Origin: Candidatus Gastranaerophilales bacterium
GTDB lineage: Bacteria; Cyanobacteriota; Vampirovibrionia; Gastranaerophilales; Gastranaerophilaceae
Length of the DNA: 64,000 bases
Assembly: GCA_944324835.1 (NCBI GenBank)
Contig: CALUXV010000002.1
Span: forward strand, 1 to 64,000
Reading direction: 5' to 3'
The notes beneath the pieces were generated by a model. It did no database searches. It was not told the DNA's origin and worked only from the letters and a program-made list of their open reading frames with translations. Position 1 is the stretch's first letter, and each line of letters starts with the position of its first letter. Position numbers and translations under genes: made by a program. Below, one piece after another: positions 34,787-43,824 of the stretch.

Positions 34787-37060
34787 ATGAACAAAATACC
34801 TACTTGTGAATTAGAAAATGAATTATTTAAAAGTGTTTACGATAAAACACCTGATTATATAAAAAATAATAAATTAATGGATTTTGACAACGAAAATGAA
34901 TTTACTTTTACATTAACAAAAGAAAATTTGTACCCGTATGATGCTGAAAATAATCCGACAGGATTGAATCTCATAGAATGGTTTGCGAATTATTCTAAAG
35001 AAGCCAAAGTTTCAACTGCTGGTATCAGAGGCCCTCAAAATATTCTTTATCCACAAGATACAAGATTCCCTATAAATTTAGTTGGTATAGTTCTTGCTAC
35101 CCTTGCAAAAGCTCTTGTATTAAGAGAAAAATATCCAGATAAAAAGATTTTAAAACTTGCAGGCAGTGAGGTACGCTATAATTCGGCCTTGTATCTTGAT
35201 GCTATTGCAAGAATCCAAGCTGCACAAGGGATTAAAACTTTAACTCCGCAAGATAGAAAAACTATTCCTATCTGGCTTGCATCTTTTCTTGCGTTTAAGC
35301 TCGATTTAGTCGGCGGCGAATATATAACATCAAGTCATGGTATTTCCGTAAAAACTGCAACAAAAGATTTGAATTCTCAAGGCAGCCAGTTCTTACCTGA
35401 AGAATCACTTGAATTTGTAAGAAAAATAGAAGAAATCTTCAAAGAAACAGAAGAAAAGGGAAGCTACACAATAAAAATTTCAGCAAAAAACAACCCGTTA
35501 ATTGATGAATATATTATGGCAAAATTAAATGACGGTATAGATTTATATGTTGAATATTTAAAATCCGGTGTTGCAGAAAACCTTAATGATTTAAAGAAAA
35601 TGAAGGGTAAAATCCTTATTGAAGCTGTAGGCGGCTGTGCATACAGAACATTGAGCAGAGTCCTTGACAAACTTGATATTGATGAGCACTTTGTATGGAA
35701 TAATACAGAAGAAGACCCGTTTTTCCATTCTATCGGCAAATATGATCATGACCCTAAAGGGAACAAAGCATTTTATGATTATTCGGTAGATGCAACGGTT
35801 GTTGCTGTAAAACCTGATGGAGAAACTTTCTTCCCTGTAATAAATACACTGCATTATGAAAGAATACTTGACGACTGCCCGTTGGGTACTGCCGTGCTTA
35901 TTACAGACCCTGATCATGACAGGCTGACAATCTGCCAGATTGAAAGCGAAGGCAATATTGATACTCTGGATGAAACAGGTATTTCTTATATTAAACTCGG
36001 AAATGACCGTGTTTTGACTGTATTTACAGCCAATCAGGCATTTTTAATGTTAATGGATTTCAGAGCAAGACAATTAAAAGCTCAAGGTAAATGGAAACAT
36101 CACCCTAGATTTATGATTAAAACAACTGCATCAGCTCTTTCCTGGGATGAATGGGCAAAACATAACGGTGTGAAAGTTATCAATGTACCTGTAGGATTCA
36201 AAGAAATTGCGAATATTATGAAAAAGGTTGAACTTAAACTCAAAGTTTCTCCTTATGACAACGTAACTGTTGATGATGTATTCGGCAATACAATTGATTT
36301 GGGTGTTAACCCTCGTTTGATTTTTGCGGGTGAAGAATCAGGCGGAATGATTATGGGCGCTGAAGATATGGTTAAATCATTAACCGGTAGAGAAGCGATT
36401 GCAATGAGAGAAAAAAGTGCAACAGAAGCAATCATTGTTGCAGCATCACTTTTGGCAAAACTTGAACAGGAAAATGAAACTCTTTCACAATACCTGATTA
36501 AAGTTTTTGAACACAACAATATTTCATCTAAGTTTGATACAAGAGTTGATATCGCCTATTACAACGAATCTGAACCTGATATTGAAAAACTTAAACAATC
36601 AAAGGTTGAAGGTGAAAAATTGAGAACAAAAAATGATTTATTCTATCTGTCACTTGCAATTGCAATAAGAGAAGGCAAAATAACTCTTGATGATGCGAAA
36701 AACGTTTTAAATAATACGTTTGATTCATTAAAATTTGATAACCTGAAATCTGTTAAATTTGTCGGAGATGGTACTTATCTTGAATTTGCGGACAAGTATA
36801 TTGAAATCAGACCGTCAGGTACCGATGCGAAAACAAAAGCATACGGTGGCGGCTTGAATTTAGATGAGATAACAAAATACGCAAGAATTCTTGGTAATTA
36901 TTCCGGCGAAAGAACAGCACTGCATAAACAGTTGATTCCTGAAGAATTTTACGAAAATTCGAAAGAAACAGCTTTGAATTATTACTTGAAATTTGTAGAT
37001 AAAGATGCAAATAACGAAAAATTCGAAATTCCGGATTATAAAACGTTGGAGGTTTTATGA
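34787..37060 (+). CDS. Phosphohexomutase-superfamily protein (PGM/PMM-like), long form
   Basis: 757 aa. The start at 34787 is preferred because GGAG at 34777 is six bases upstream, inside a rival ATG at 34775. Superfamily signs: STAGIRG near the N-terminus, phosphoserine loop TSSHGIS at about residue 182, metal loop DPDHDR at 374, sugar-binding GEESGGM, and phosphate-binding RPSGTDAKT at 675. It is about 200-250 aa longer than ordinary PGM/PMM, with extra sequence between the first motifs. Interconverts hexose 1- and 6-phosphates in known members; substrate not determined. ATGA overlap with coaD. Confidence 0.85.
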   Translation: MNKIPTCELENELFKSVYDKTPDYIKNNKLMDFDNENEFTFTLTKENLYPYDAENNPTGLNLIEWFANYSKEAKVSTAGIRGPQNILYPQDTRFPINLVGIVLATLAKALVLREKYPDKKILKLAGSEVRYNSALYLDAIARIQAAQGIKTLTPQDRKTIPIWLASFLAFKLDLVGGEYITSSHGISVKTATKDLNSQGSQFLPEESLEFVRKIEEIFKETEEKGSYTIKISAKNNPLIDEYIMAKLNDGIDLYVEYLKSGVAENLNDLKKMKGKILIEAVGGCAYRTLSRVLDKLDIDEHFVWNNTEEDPFFHSIGKYDHDPKGNKAFYDYSVDATVVAVKPDGETFFPVINTLHYERILDDCPLGTAVLITDPDHDRLTICQIESEGNIDTLDETGISYIKLGNDRVLTVFTANQAFLMLMDFRARQLKAQGKWKHHPRFMIKTTASALSWDEWAKHNGVKVINVPVGFKEIANIMKKVELKLKVSPYDNVTVDDVFGNTIDLGVNPRLIFAGEESGGMIMGAEDMVKSLTGREAIAMREKSATEAIIVAASLLAKLEQENETLSQYLIKVFEHNNISSKFDTRVDIAYYNESEPDIEKLKQSKVEGEKLRTKNDLFYLSLAIAIREGKITLDDAKNVLNNTFDSLKFDNLKSVKFVGDGTYLEFADKYIEIRPSGTDAKTKAYGGGLNLDEITKYARILGNYSGERTALHKQLIPEEFYENSKETALNYYLKFVDKDANNEKFEIPDYKTLEVL

Positions 37061-37539
37061 CAATAGCCATATATCCGGGAAGTTTCGACCCGATAACTAA
37101 AGGTCATCTCGATGTACTGGAAACCGGTGCAAAGATTTTTGAGAAGGTTATAATTGTTGTTGCGTATAATAGCAGTAAAAAATCATTTTTAACTGTTGAT
37201 GAACGAGTCAATCTGATTAAAGAAAGCGTTAAACATCTTAATAACGTAGAAGTTGATTCTTTTGACGGTTTGACGGTTGATTATGCAAAAAAGAAAAATG
37301 CAACAATACTGCTGCGGGGGTTACGAGCGGTATCTGATTTTGAATATGAAATGCAGCTTTCTCAAACAAACAGTGCATTATCGCAAGATATAAAGACTGT
37401 ATTTTTAATTACAAAACCAGAATACAACTTTATATCATCCAGTACGGTTAAAGAAATATACCTGAATAATGGAGATATTTCAAAATTTGTGCCAGAACCA
37501 GTTAATATATTTCTTAATAATAAAAAGACTTATGATTAA
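37057..37539 (+). CDS. coaD: Pantetheine-phosphate adenylyltransferase
   Basis: Makes dephospho-CoA from 4'-phosphopantetheine and ATP, 160 aa, the typical length. YPGSFDPITKGHLDVLE has the nucleotidyltransferase HxGH-type motif (TKGH), with ATILLRGLRAVSDFEYEMQ and FISSSTVKEI downstream. RBS GGAGG lies inside the previous gene. Pantothenate genes panB/panC lie at 57-59 kb, so two stages of CoA synthesis are encoded in this window. Confidence 0.97.
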   Translation: MTIAIYPGSFDPITKGHLDVLETGAKIFEKVIIVVAYNSSKKSFLTVDERVNLIKESVKHLNNVEVDSFDGLTVDYAKKKNATILLRGLRAVSDFEYEMQLSQTNSALSQDIKTVFLITKPEYNFISSSTVKEIYLNNGDISKFVPEPVNIFLNNKKTYD

Positions 37540-37556
37540 TTTCATAAGTCTTTTTT
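37522..37556 (+). terminator. Terminator overlapping the coaD stop codon
   Basis: Perfect 13-bp stem AAAAGACTTATGA / TCATAAGTCTTTT followed by TT. The left arm is the last codons of coaD, so the terminator and the stop codon overlap. Confidence 0.85.
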
Positions 37557-37580
37557 CTAGATTGATTATAACAACTGCAA

Positions 37581-37856
37581 TTATGCAGCTTTTTTACAGT
37601 TAATTTCAGAAATAAGGTATTCAGCAACCCATTCAAAATCTTTGTTTGCACTTGCTGCTTTTTTAAGATATTCAACAGATGGAGAACCGATTCTGATTAA
37701 TGTCATTGCAACAACACCTCTTTTTAAGCCTCTTACAACTTGTAATTGGTTAACTAATTCTGGAACTGCAGGTGTACCAATATTAACTAAGATATTTTCA
37801 ATTTCATTTTTGTCTGAATCGTTTAACTTTGATAAAATTTCTGTAACTGTTTGCAT
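37581..37856 (-). CDS. Small HEAT-repeat-like protein
   Basis: 91 aa. The start at 37856 (MQTVTEILSKLND) is set by GAGG eight bases upstream; the longer reading would run into the rubrerythrin gene. Two HEAT/PBS-lyase-type helical units are visible: VNIGTPAVPELVNQLQ and LIRIGSPSVEYLKKAA, with the conserved IG(T/S)P turn. Likely a protein-interaction scaffold; no partner known. Confidence 0.75.
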   Translation of the reverse strand: MQTVTEILSKLNDSDKNEIENILVNIGTPAVPELVNQLQVVRGLKRGVVAMTLIRIGSPSVEYLKKAASANKDFEWVAEYLISEINCKKAA

Positions 37857-37992
37857 ATCTTTAACCTCATTTATAATGTTTTTTACATTATCATTATAAG
37901 GTAAAAAATAACAAAAACTTGATTTCCTTACATAATCTTTATATCTTGTTAGATAAGCAAGTGAGTAGTGATTAGTGAGGAGTGAATAGACG

Positions 37993-38559
37993 TTAAAACT
38001 TCTCGCAGAAAACCTCAAAATACCCTTGCGGATGTGCACATAGCGGACATTTCTTTGGAGCACATTTTGATATTATAATATATCCGCATTTTCTACACAT
38101 CCACTGCGTTTGCGTGTCTTTTGAAAATACTTTATCTTCTTCTAATAATTTTAATAACTCAGAATATCTGTGTGAATGATGTTTTTCCACTTCAATTACA
38201 TGTAAAAACAAATCTGCAATTTCTTTGTAACCCTCTGATTTTGCAATTTCAGCAGAATTTTTATAAATATTTTCCCATTCATCACACTCACCTTTGAAAG
38301 CTGCTTTTAAATTCTCTTTTGTATTACCTAAAAAGAACGGGTATTTTGCTTTTACTTCACGAATGCCCGCCGGTATATGCTCTAAAAATAGTTTTGCATG
38401 TTCTCGTTCATTTTCTGCCGTATCTAAAAATATTTGAGATATCTGTTCATACCCTTCTTTTTTCGCGGCTTTAGCATAAAATATATAACGATTTCTTGCC
38501 TGAGATTCACCCGCAAATGCGTTTAAAAGTTCTTGTTCGGTTCTTGATCCTTCTACCAT
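37993..38559 (-). CDS. rbr: Rubrerythrin
   Basis: 188 aa non-heme iron peroxidase of anaerobes that reduces hydrogen peroxide. The ferritin-like diiron domain has Glu/His pairs in GESQARNRY, DTAENEREHAKLF, FKGECDEWE and HVIEVEKHHSHR. A C-terminal rubredoxin domain carries CRKCGY and CPLC iron ligands. GGAG is upstream of the ATG. It indicates an anaerobic or microaerobic lifestyle. Confidence 0.95.
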   Translation of the reverse strand: MVEGSRTEQELLNAFAGESQARNRYIFYAKAAKKEGYEQISQIFLDTAENEREHAKLFLEHIPAGIREVKAKYPFFLGNTKENLKAAFKGECDEWENIYKNSAEIAKSEGYKEIADLFLHVIEVEKHHSHRYSELLKLLEEDKVFSKDTQTQWMCRKCGYIIISKCAPKKCPLCAHPQGYFEVFCEKF

Positions 38560-38608
38560 AATAATATATCTCCTATTCGATTATACAAATATGGTATATT
38601 CCGGATGA

Positions 38609-39877
38609 TTATTTCTTTAAATTAGTCTGTGAGGCAATATATTTTGCTATTCCTTCTCCCATTGAGAAACAGCTTGGTATAATTCTTAAGGCTGCCTGTG
38701 CTTCAAAATCAGCAGAGATACAACGTCCTATTACATACAGATTATCATAATCCGCAGACATCAAAGATTCTATCGGCAGCGAATATGCTGAATGTTTTTC
38801 AAGTACTGAGGTATTTTTCTTGTTAGAGTGGATATCAACCGGGTAATCCGATACCAGACACGGGTGTTCAAATTTCTTACCGTTTCTTAAATCTTCGATT
38901 GTATACACATACTTACCTTTAATTCGTCTTGAAACTCTTACCCCTAAAGAGTTTGCAATGGATGATATGTAAGCATTTTCAAAACCCAAAAGATACATTT
39001 TACAAAAATTCGCAATTCGTAATATGCTCTGACGCCCTGATTGCAAGGCTTTTGACCTTTGAACCGGATCTAGAGGATTGATTTCGGGCTCACACACGAT
39101 ACGCGGTGTGTTAAAAGCCAAAGAATCCGGCATACCCGGAATTGTAAATACCTGAAAATAACTTGTATCCTTGTATTTTAGGACTTTTTTCTTTACTGCA
39201 TCCTCAAAGAAAGGTCTTAAAGCCCAGTTTTTGTCGGTATCCCAGGTATATGCAGTTGATAAATGTATCTGTCCGTCAATTTCTGCAGAGGTTGTTACGT
39301 TTCTGTCTTTATCAAACTCCATAATCCAATCAGAAAATTTTCTTAAATTAATTCCACTCATAATAAATCTTAAATTGTTCGGTTGATATTCATCATTTTT
39401 ATTCAAAAAATTACAATTAATTTTTTTTGAAAAATCACAATCGCCGGTTGCATCTATAATATTACTAGTTTCGATATATACTGATAATATTTCTGAATTG
39501 ATTTTTACGGATTTAATGTGATTTTTATCACAAATTACATCTTCAACAACAGAATCAAAAAGGATATCGACTTTTGCTTTACTCATCATTTCATCAAGGA
39601 TGATTTTTAAAAGTTCCGGGTTAAACCAGCCTTTATTACCATCTGTATAAGTCACCTGTCCCCCGATTGAGGCAAGCTTTTTTATCAGTTTTTTATAAAA
39701 GTCAGTGTTATCACCTGATACGGTATTCATCGCCGGAGTAACAAGACCTGCTGTCATTGTGCCGCCGAGATATGAATTTTTTTCAATAATCAGAGTTTTC
39801 AGTCCCAGTTTCCCGAGAGTATATGCGCAGGCACAACCTGCAGTTCCTCCGCCTACTACAATTACATCGTACTTCAT
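38609..39877 (-). CDS. FAD-dependent oxidoreductase
   Basis: 422 aa. N-terminal dinucleotide loop VVGGGTAGCACAYTLGKLGL, then IIEKNSYLGGTMTAGLVTPAMNTV, typical of the FAD_oxidored family. ATGDCDFSKKI occurs mid-protein, and DNLYVIGRCISADFEAQAALR at the C-terminal FAD site. It overlaps the upstream MnmC-like methyltransferase by ATGA. MnmC in enteric bacteria joins such a methyltransferase to an FAD oxidase, but that oxidase is of the DAO family, so equivalence is only a hypothesis. Substrate unknown. Confidence 0.8.
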   Translation of the reverse strand: MKYDVIVVGGGTAGCACAYTLGKLGLKTLIIEKNSYLGGTMTAGLVTPAMNTVSGDNTDFYKKLIKKLASIGGQVTYTDGNKGWFNPELLKIILDEMMSKAKVDILFDSVVEDVICDKNHIKSVKINSEILSVYIETSNIIDATGDCDFSKKINCNFLNKNDEYQPNNLRFIMSGINLRKFSDWIMEFDKDRNVTTSAEIDGQIHLSTAYTWDTDKNWALRPFFEDAVKKKVLKYKDTSYFQVFTIPGMPDSLAFNTPRIVCEPEINPLDPVQRSKALQSGRQSILRIANFCKMYLLGFENAYISSIANSLGVRVSRRIKGKYVYTIEDLRNGKKFEHPCLVSDYPVDIHSNKKNTSVLEKHSAYSLPIESLMSADYDNLYVIGRCISADFEAQAALRIIPSCFSMGEGIAKYIASQTNLKK

Positions 39878-40965
39878 TTTAAAACACCTTTACTTTTTAT
39901 ATATCTTGATGAGGATATTAAATTTGAGTTTTCAACTTCTAATTCTCGATTATGAATTATAACAGAACTTGTTTGCGATAAATTTTCATCTCTATACGGA
40001 ATACCTGCTCTTGTTTTTAGTAATCCTATTTCATAATCATTAAGATGATGTTTAATTTTAGATTCACTTTTAGAACAGACTGTTCCTATTTGTTTATTAT
40101 CCTCATTTATTATTTTACCTGCAAAATATCCGGATTCAATCATTGTATTACGAACAAGTACCGAATTTGAATAGGTTAATAGGACACCATCCGGTGCTGT
40201 AAGCCTGTAAAGTTCCTTTATAAAATCTAGTGACCACAATTGAGGGCATTTATTCGTTGTAAAAGCATCTAGGAATATAACATCATATTCTCTATCAAGT
40301 GTTTTTATGGTTTTTCTAGCATCATCAATGTAAAAATTAAATTTTATATTATCTGAAAATAGATATTTATATCGTTTCGATAAATACCGATAATATATAT
40401 TATGTAAATAGGCTAGTTTAATTTGCTTTTTGGTAGTTTTATACCCACAATCTTTATAAAATTTATCAAAATTAATAATTGCAGGGTCAAAAAATGGTCG
40501 AAATTTGTCTTTGAGTAAAAAATTTTTATCATAAAAATCATCACCAAACTTTTGATATAGATTTTTAATCAATAAATGATTTACCCAATTATCAATCTTA
40601 TATCTTTTATACTTTCCAAGTTTTACATATTTTGAGTCATTATTATTTTTTCGGAAATAGTCTTTTAGCGTATGGTTTGTTTTTATAAATGGTGATAAGA
40701 AAAATAAATTTTTATTTATGTCAAGACAATCGAAATTTATTTTTTTGTTTTTTCCATAGTAATTTAAAAAAGCTTTTGAATTATACCCAAGACCAAAACA
40801 AACATCAAGAACATTTAAACAATTTTTATTAGTTTCAACAGGGAATACAAATTTTTCATACGCTTCAGACAGCGCGCCATAACCTGAGTGATAAATATCA
40901 TCAAACTCATCACTATATAATCCGACTGAACCATCGCCTGTAATATATGGTTTAAATCCATCCAT
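39874..40965 (-). CDS. MnmC2-like SAM-dependent methyltransferase
   Basis: 363 aa. The start YITGDGSVGLYSDEFDDIYHS, then GALSEAYEKFVFP, follows the MnmC methyltransferase opening (T-DGS-TL...HS..GA..E). LNVLDVCFGLGYNSKAF is the SAM site, and DVIFLDAFTTNKCPQLWSLDF with PDGVLLTYSNSVLVRNTMIESGY matches the MnmC catalytic region. Known role: last methylation of the wobble uridine mnm5 group in tRNA. It carries an insert of about 100 Lys/Tyr/Asn-rich residues in the middle (about 90-190), longer than stand-alone relatives. Coupled to the FAD protein. Confidence 0.75.
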   Translation of the reverse strand: MDGFKPYITGDGSVGLYSDEFDDIYHSGYGALSEAYEKFVFPVETNKNCLNVLDVCFGLGYNSKAFLNYYGKNKKINFDCLDINKNLFFLSPFIKTNHTLKDYFRKNNNDSKYVKLGKYKRYKIDNWVNHLLIKNLYQKFGDDFYDKNFLLKDKFRPFFDPAIINFDKFYKDCGYKTTKKQIKLAYLHNIYYRYLSKRYKYLFSDNIKFNFYIDDARKTIKTLDREYDVIFLDAFTTNKCPQLWSLDFIKELYRLTAPDGVLLTYSNSVLVRNTMIESGYFAGKIINEDNKQIGTVCSKSESKIKHHLNDYEIGLLKTRAGIPYRDENLSQTSSVIIHNRELEVENSNLISSSRYIKSKGVLK

Positions 40966-41126
40966 ATATAAATCTTACCAACTTGATAAAAATTACTCAA
41001 TTTGTAATATTTTTGTAAAGAATTATTGGTATATATCGAATAGAATACAATAAAATATTATTTGTATCTATCGAATCGATTTACTCTCTATTATTTACTA
41101 AAAAAAATAATTTTATTAATTTATCC

Positions 41127-43682
41127 CTAGCCGAATAACTTGAATGTTCTGTCAACGTTATCTTTTGCTACAGTTTTTAATGTATCAATTTCTGTTTTAA
41201 TTGCATTTCTTTCATTTTCTAGATGTGCAAGTTCAACATCGTAACGTTTATCTTTATTATCAATCTTACGCATATCAGCTTCATATTCTGCTTCTGCTTT
41301 TTTCAATTCTACATCATCTGATACTTCTTGAAGAAGTACATTAGTTGCAATGTTTGTATCAAATGTTTTTTTAGTGGTTCTGTCAAGCTGTGTGAAGGTT
41401 GCAGTTCCAGAGTTAACCATATTTGACAGCCATTCTGTAGAAGATGCTTGTTCATCTTCTACTATTATATAGCCGCCTTTTATCATTTCATAGAAGTTTA
41501 ATGCTTCATCTATATCAGGGTCTGTTCTATCCCAGCCCGTTGTTTGGCCTTGATTTTGGTCTGTTAAGGTTACATTGTATTTTGTCGTTGAATCAGTATA
41601 TATTTTTTTATCTGCAGGAATTGTATATGAACTGTTTGAGTTAATTGCAGAGTATATTTTCTCTAATTCAGTTTTATCTCCTGACAAAATTATATTGTTT
41701 AATTCAGCAAGTGCCAATTTCCCAGCATCGTTAGCGGTATTGAATTTAGAATTTACCCAGGTATGTATTTTGGCAACATCAGAAGTAGATTTTAATTCTG
41801 CATGACCATTATTTTTCAGTGCTGTATAAAGGTTATTTGCAATATCTTCTGCTGAACCTGTTTCAATGTTCGTTGTTTTTTCTGCTTGAGTTGCTGCATT
41901 GTCCGCATAGCCGGTATATTCATAATCTTTTGTTGTTTTATAATTATCTTGATATTGTTTGGTAGCATTTAATGAATTATTAGTAATATCATTTATTAAT
42001 GAATTTACTAGGCCGGTATTTTTATTTTGAGTTAGGTATTCATTTATATAATCATTAATACTAGCTAATTTTAAGGAATCTTCAACAAGAATCCCGCCGC
42101 TTGCATGAACATCTTCTTTATAGAATTGATTTAACCAAGTATCTAATTTAGTTGCAAAATCTGCAGGAACAGTTTGTCCTGATTTATTTATAGCAAGTAA
42201 TATATTTGATTTAACACTTGTTTTTGATGGCATTGTAATATTGGTTGTTGTTACTGTTTTAGTTGCTCCTTGAGTAAGAGAACTGTCATTTCCTTCACTA
42301 GTCATACTATTTGCACCTGAACCAACCGGTATTAGTCCAGAAGCACCGCTATATTGTGAACCAATTACTGTAGCAGTTGAACCTGGTTCAATTTTACCAA
42401 TAAATGCACCTTTTGCACTACTTGCAGTAACATCTGATGTTGTTGCGCATTGGAATATAAATCCGCTGCCATTGGCATACTCGTGTCCAATAAATCCTCC
42501 AACACTTGTAGAACCGTTAACTTTACCGGTTGATATACAGTGTTGAAGATAACCGTTAGTATCGTGACCGATAAAACCTCCGGTACAGTTGTTGGCTTTA
42601 TTTATATTTACGTTTGAAGTTGAGGAAACAACGATACCACCGATATTATATCCTATAAGTCCGCCAGCCCATTGTCCTGCGCTGATATTACCTGAAGCAT
42701 AACAATTATCAACATATCCGCCTTCATTTTGACCGATTAAAGCTCCTGTATCAGAATTTGATCTGTTTATACTAACATTTTGAAGAACTACATTAGTTAC
42801 TACACCATTTTTAGGTGAAACAGTTACACCATTTTTATTGTCCTTTGAAACCGTTGAATTTCCTGTAACATATGTGAATAAACCGGATGAACCCTTAAGA
42901 TTTGATATTGTATAACCATTACCATCAAAGATGCCTTTGAATGCGTTTGCTTTAGTATTACCTATACCTTTCCAAGTTTCACCTGATAAATCAATATCTC
43001 CGCCTAAAATAAAATGTACACCTTCTGTACTTTTACCACTATTTGTAATATTTTGTAATGCAATTAAATCTTCTTTCGTATTAATTACATATGTTTTATT
43101 TGCATCAAAACTTGATACGGTAGATACAGCAATTGCATCTGCAGGTATTGGTTTAGAAGTTACTGTTTGATACCCCCAGTTCGGATTAAAGTTTGGAACT
43201 TCACGCTGTGTTTCTGCACCTTTTACAGTCGCAACAGCTGTATAATTTTCTATTGGATTACCATTTGAAACAGTATCAAATCCAAGGATAGTAGTGGTAT
43301 AACCTAATCTATCCATAAACTCTATTTCAGAACCAACATTCCCATCTGCAGGAAGTTTAAATTTATCTGCATTTGTTCTTGATATATATATTTTGTCATT
43401 GTATGTATTTTTTAAGAAAATTGTTCCAGCTAAGTTCTCATCCCCTGCATTACCTTCTAAAACCAATAAATTTGCATCAATAAATTCTGCAGCTCCGTCT
43501 GCACCAATTGTCATCCCTTGTATTTTGGTTCTATTTAAAGCGTCTTCATATTTTCTATACACATGAGCTGACTCATTAGCCATTTGAAGCTTTTGTGCTT
43601 CAAGCTTTTGAGCCTTATACTCTATGTCATGCATCCTGCTGGTTAAGGATAGCAATCGTGCTTGTGAAGACGACATTCCCAT
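41127..43682 (-). CDS. Coiled-coil-ended protein with GLUG-repeat centre, paralogue of 9056-10654
   Basis: 851 aa. The ends match the 532-aa protein at 9.1 kb: N-terminal SSSQARLLSLTSRMHDIEYK and LQMANESAHVYRKYEDAL; C-terminal EAEYEADMRKIDNKDKRYDV, ENERNAIKTEIDTLKTVAKD, ending TFKLFG. The middle instead holds about five GLUG-type repeats between roughly 290 and 460 (ASGNISAGQWAGGLIGYN, STGKVNGSTSVGGFIGHE and others), found in bacterial surface adhesins. No signal peptide is visible, so if secreted it must use another route. RBS AAGGTG; sigma-28-like element upstream. Confidence 0.82.
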   Translation of the reverse strand: MGMSSSQARLLSLTSRMHDIEYKAQKLEAQKLQMANESAHVYRKYEDALNRTKIQGMTIGADGAAEFIDANLLVLEGNAGDENLAGTIFLKNTYNDKIYISRTNADKFKLPADGNVGSEIEFMDRLGYTTTILGFDTVSNGNPIENYTAVATVKGAETQREVPNFNPNWGYQTVTSKPIPADAIAVSTVSSFDANKTYVINTKEDLIALQNITNSGKSTEGVHFILGGDIDLSGETWKGIGNTKANAFKGIFDGNGYTISNLKGSSGLFTYVTGNSTVSKDNKNGVTVSPKNGVVTNVVLQNVSINRSNSDTGALIGQNEGGYVDNCYASGNISAGQWAGGLIGYNIGGIVVSSTSNVNINKANNCTGGFIGHDTNGYLQHCISTGKVNGSTSVGGFIGHEYANGSGFIFQCATTSDVTASSAKGAFIGKIEPGSTATVIGSQYSGASGLIPVGSGANSMTSEGNDSSLTQGATKTVTTTNITMPSKTSVKSNILLAINKSGQTVPADFATKLDTWLNQFYKEDVHASGGILVEDSLKLASINDYINEYLTQNKNTGLVNSLINDITNNSLNATKQYQDNYKTTKDYEYTGYADNAATQAEKTTNIETGSAEDIANNLYTALKNNGHAELKSTSDVAKIHTWVNSKFNTANDAGKLALAELNNIILSGDKTELEKIYSAINSNSSYTIPADKKIYTDSTTKYNVTLTDQNQGQTTGWDRTDPDIDEALNFYEMIKGGYIIVEDEQASSTEWLSNMVNSGTATFTQLDRTTKKTFDTNIATNVLLQEVSDDVELKKAEAEYEADMRKIDNKDKRYDVELAHLENERNAIKTEIDTLKTVAKDNVDRTFKLFG

Positions 43683-43705
43683 GGTTTCACCTTAATCTTT
43701 GTCCC

Positions 43706-43743
43706 TATACCATGGTTTACGGCTAATTTCTTTAAAAACTTTA
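43706..43743 (-). promoter_or_regulatory. Sigma-28-like promoter element shared with 8983-9020
   Basis: On the minus strand TAAAG (43743 to 43739), then GCCGTAAAC from 43723 with 16 bases between TAAA and the GCCG, continuing CATGGTATA to 43706. The -35 side reads TAAAGTTT, identical to the enteric FliA consensus, and the -10 side GCCGTAAA is close to GCCGATAA. The start codon follows 33 nt after the box. Function inferred. Confidence 0.6.
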
Positions 43744-43765
43744 ATTAAAAGCCCATTTTTCATGC

Positions 43766-43809
43766 TATATTGTTAACAATTGTTAACAATATATTATCGG
43801 TATATACCG
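43766..43809. promoter_or_regulatory. Two adjacent perfect palindromes upstream of the GLUG-repeat gene
   Basis: A 28-bp perfect palindrome (43766-43793) contains two tandem TGTTAACAAT units. Next to it is TCGGTATATACCGA, a 14-bp perfect palindrome (43796-43809). They lie between the 3' end of the Rel gene and the sigma-28-like element of the coiled-coil-ended gene. They could be operators or a Rel transcript end; there is no T run typical of a terminator. Confidence 0.5.
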
Positions 43810-43824
43810 AAACGACCATCAATG

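Noticed and set aside
37857-38063. N-terminal extension of the small HEAT protein
   Set aside because: It would overlap the rubrerythrin end; the ATG at 37856 has a GAGG at the right distance, and the upstream residues do not look like a folded continuation.
42300-42750. DNA tandem repeats in the GLUG region
   Set aside because: Similarity is at protein level; the DNA copies are diverged and not exact repeats.
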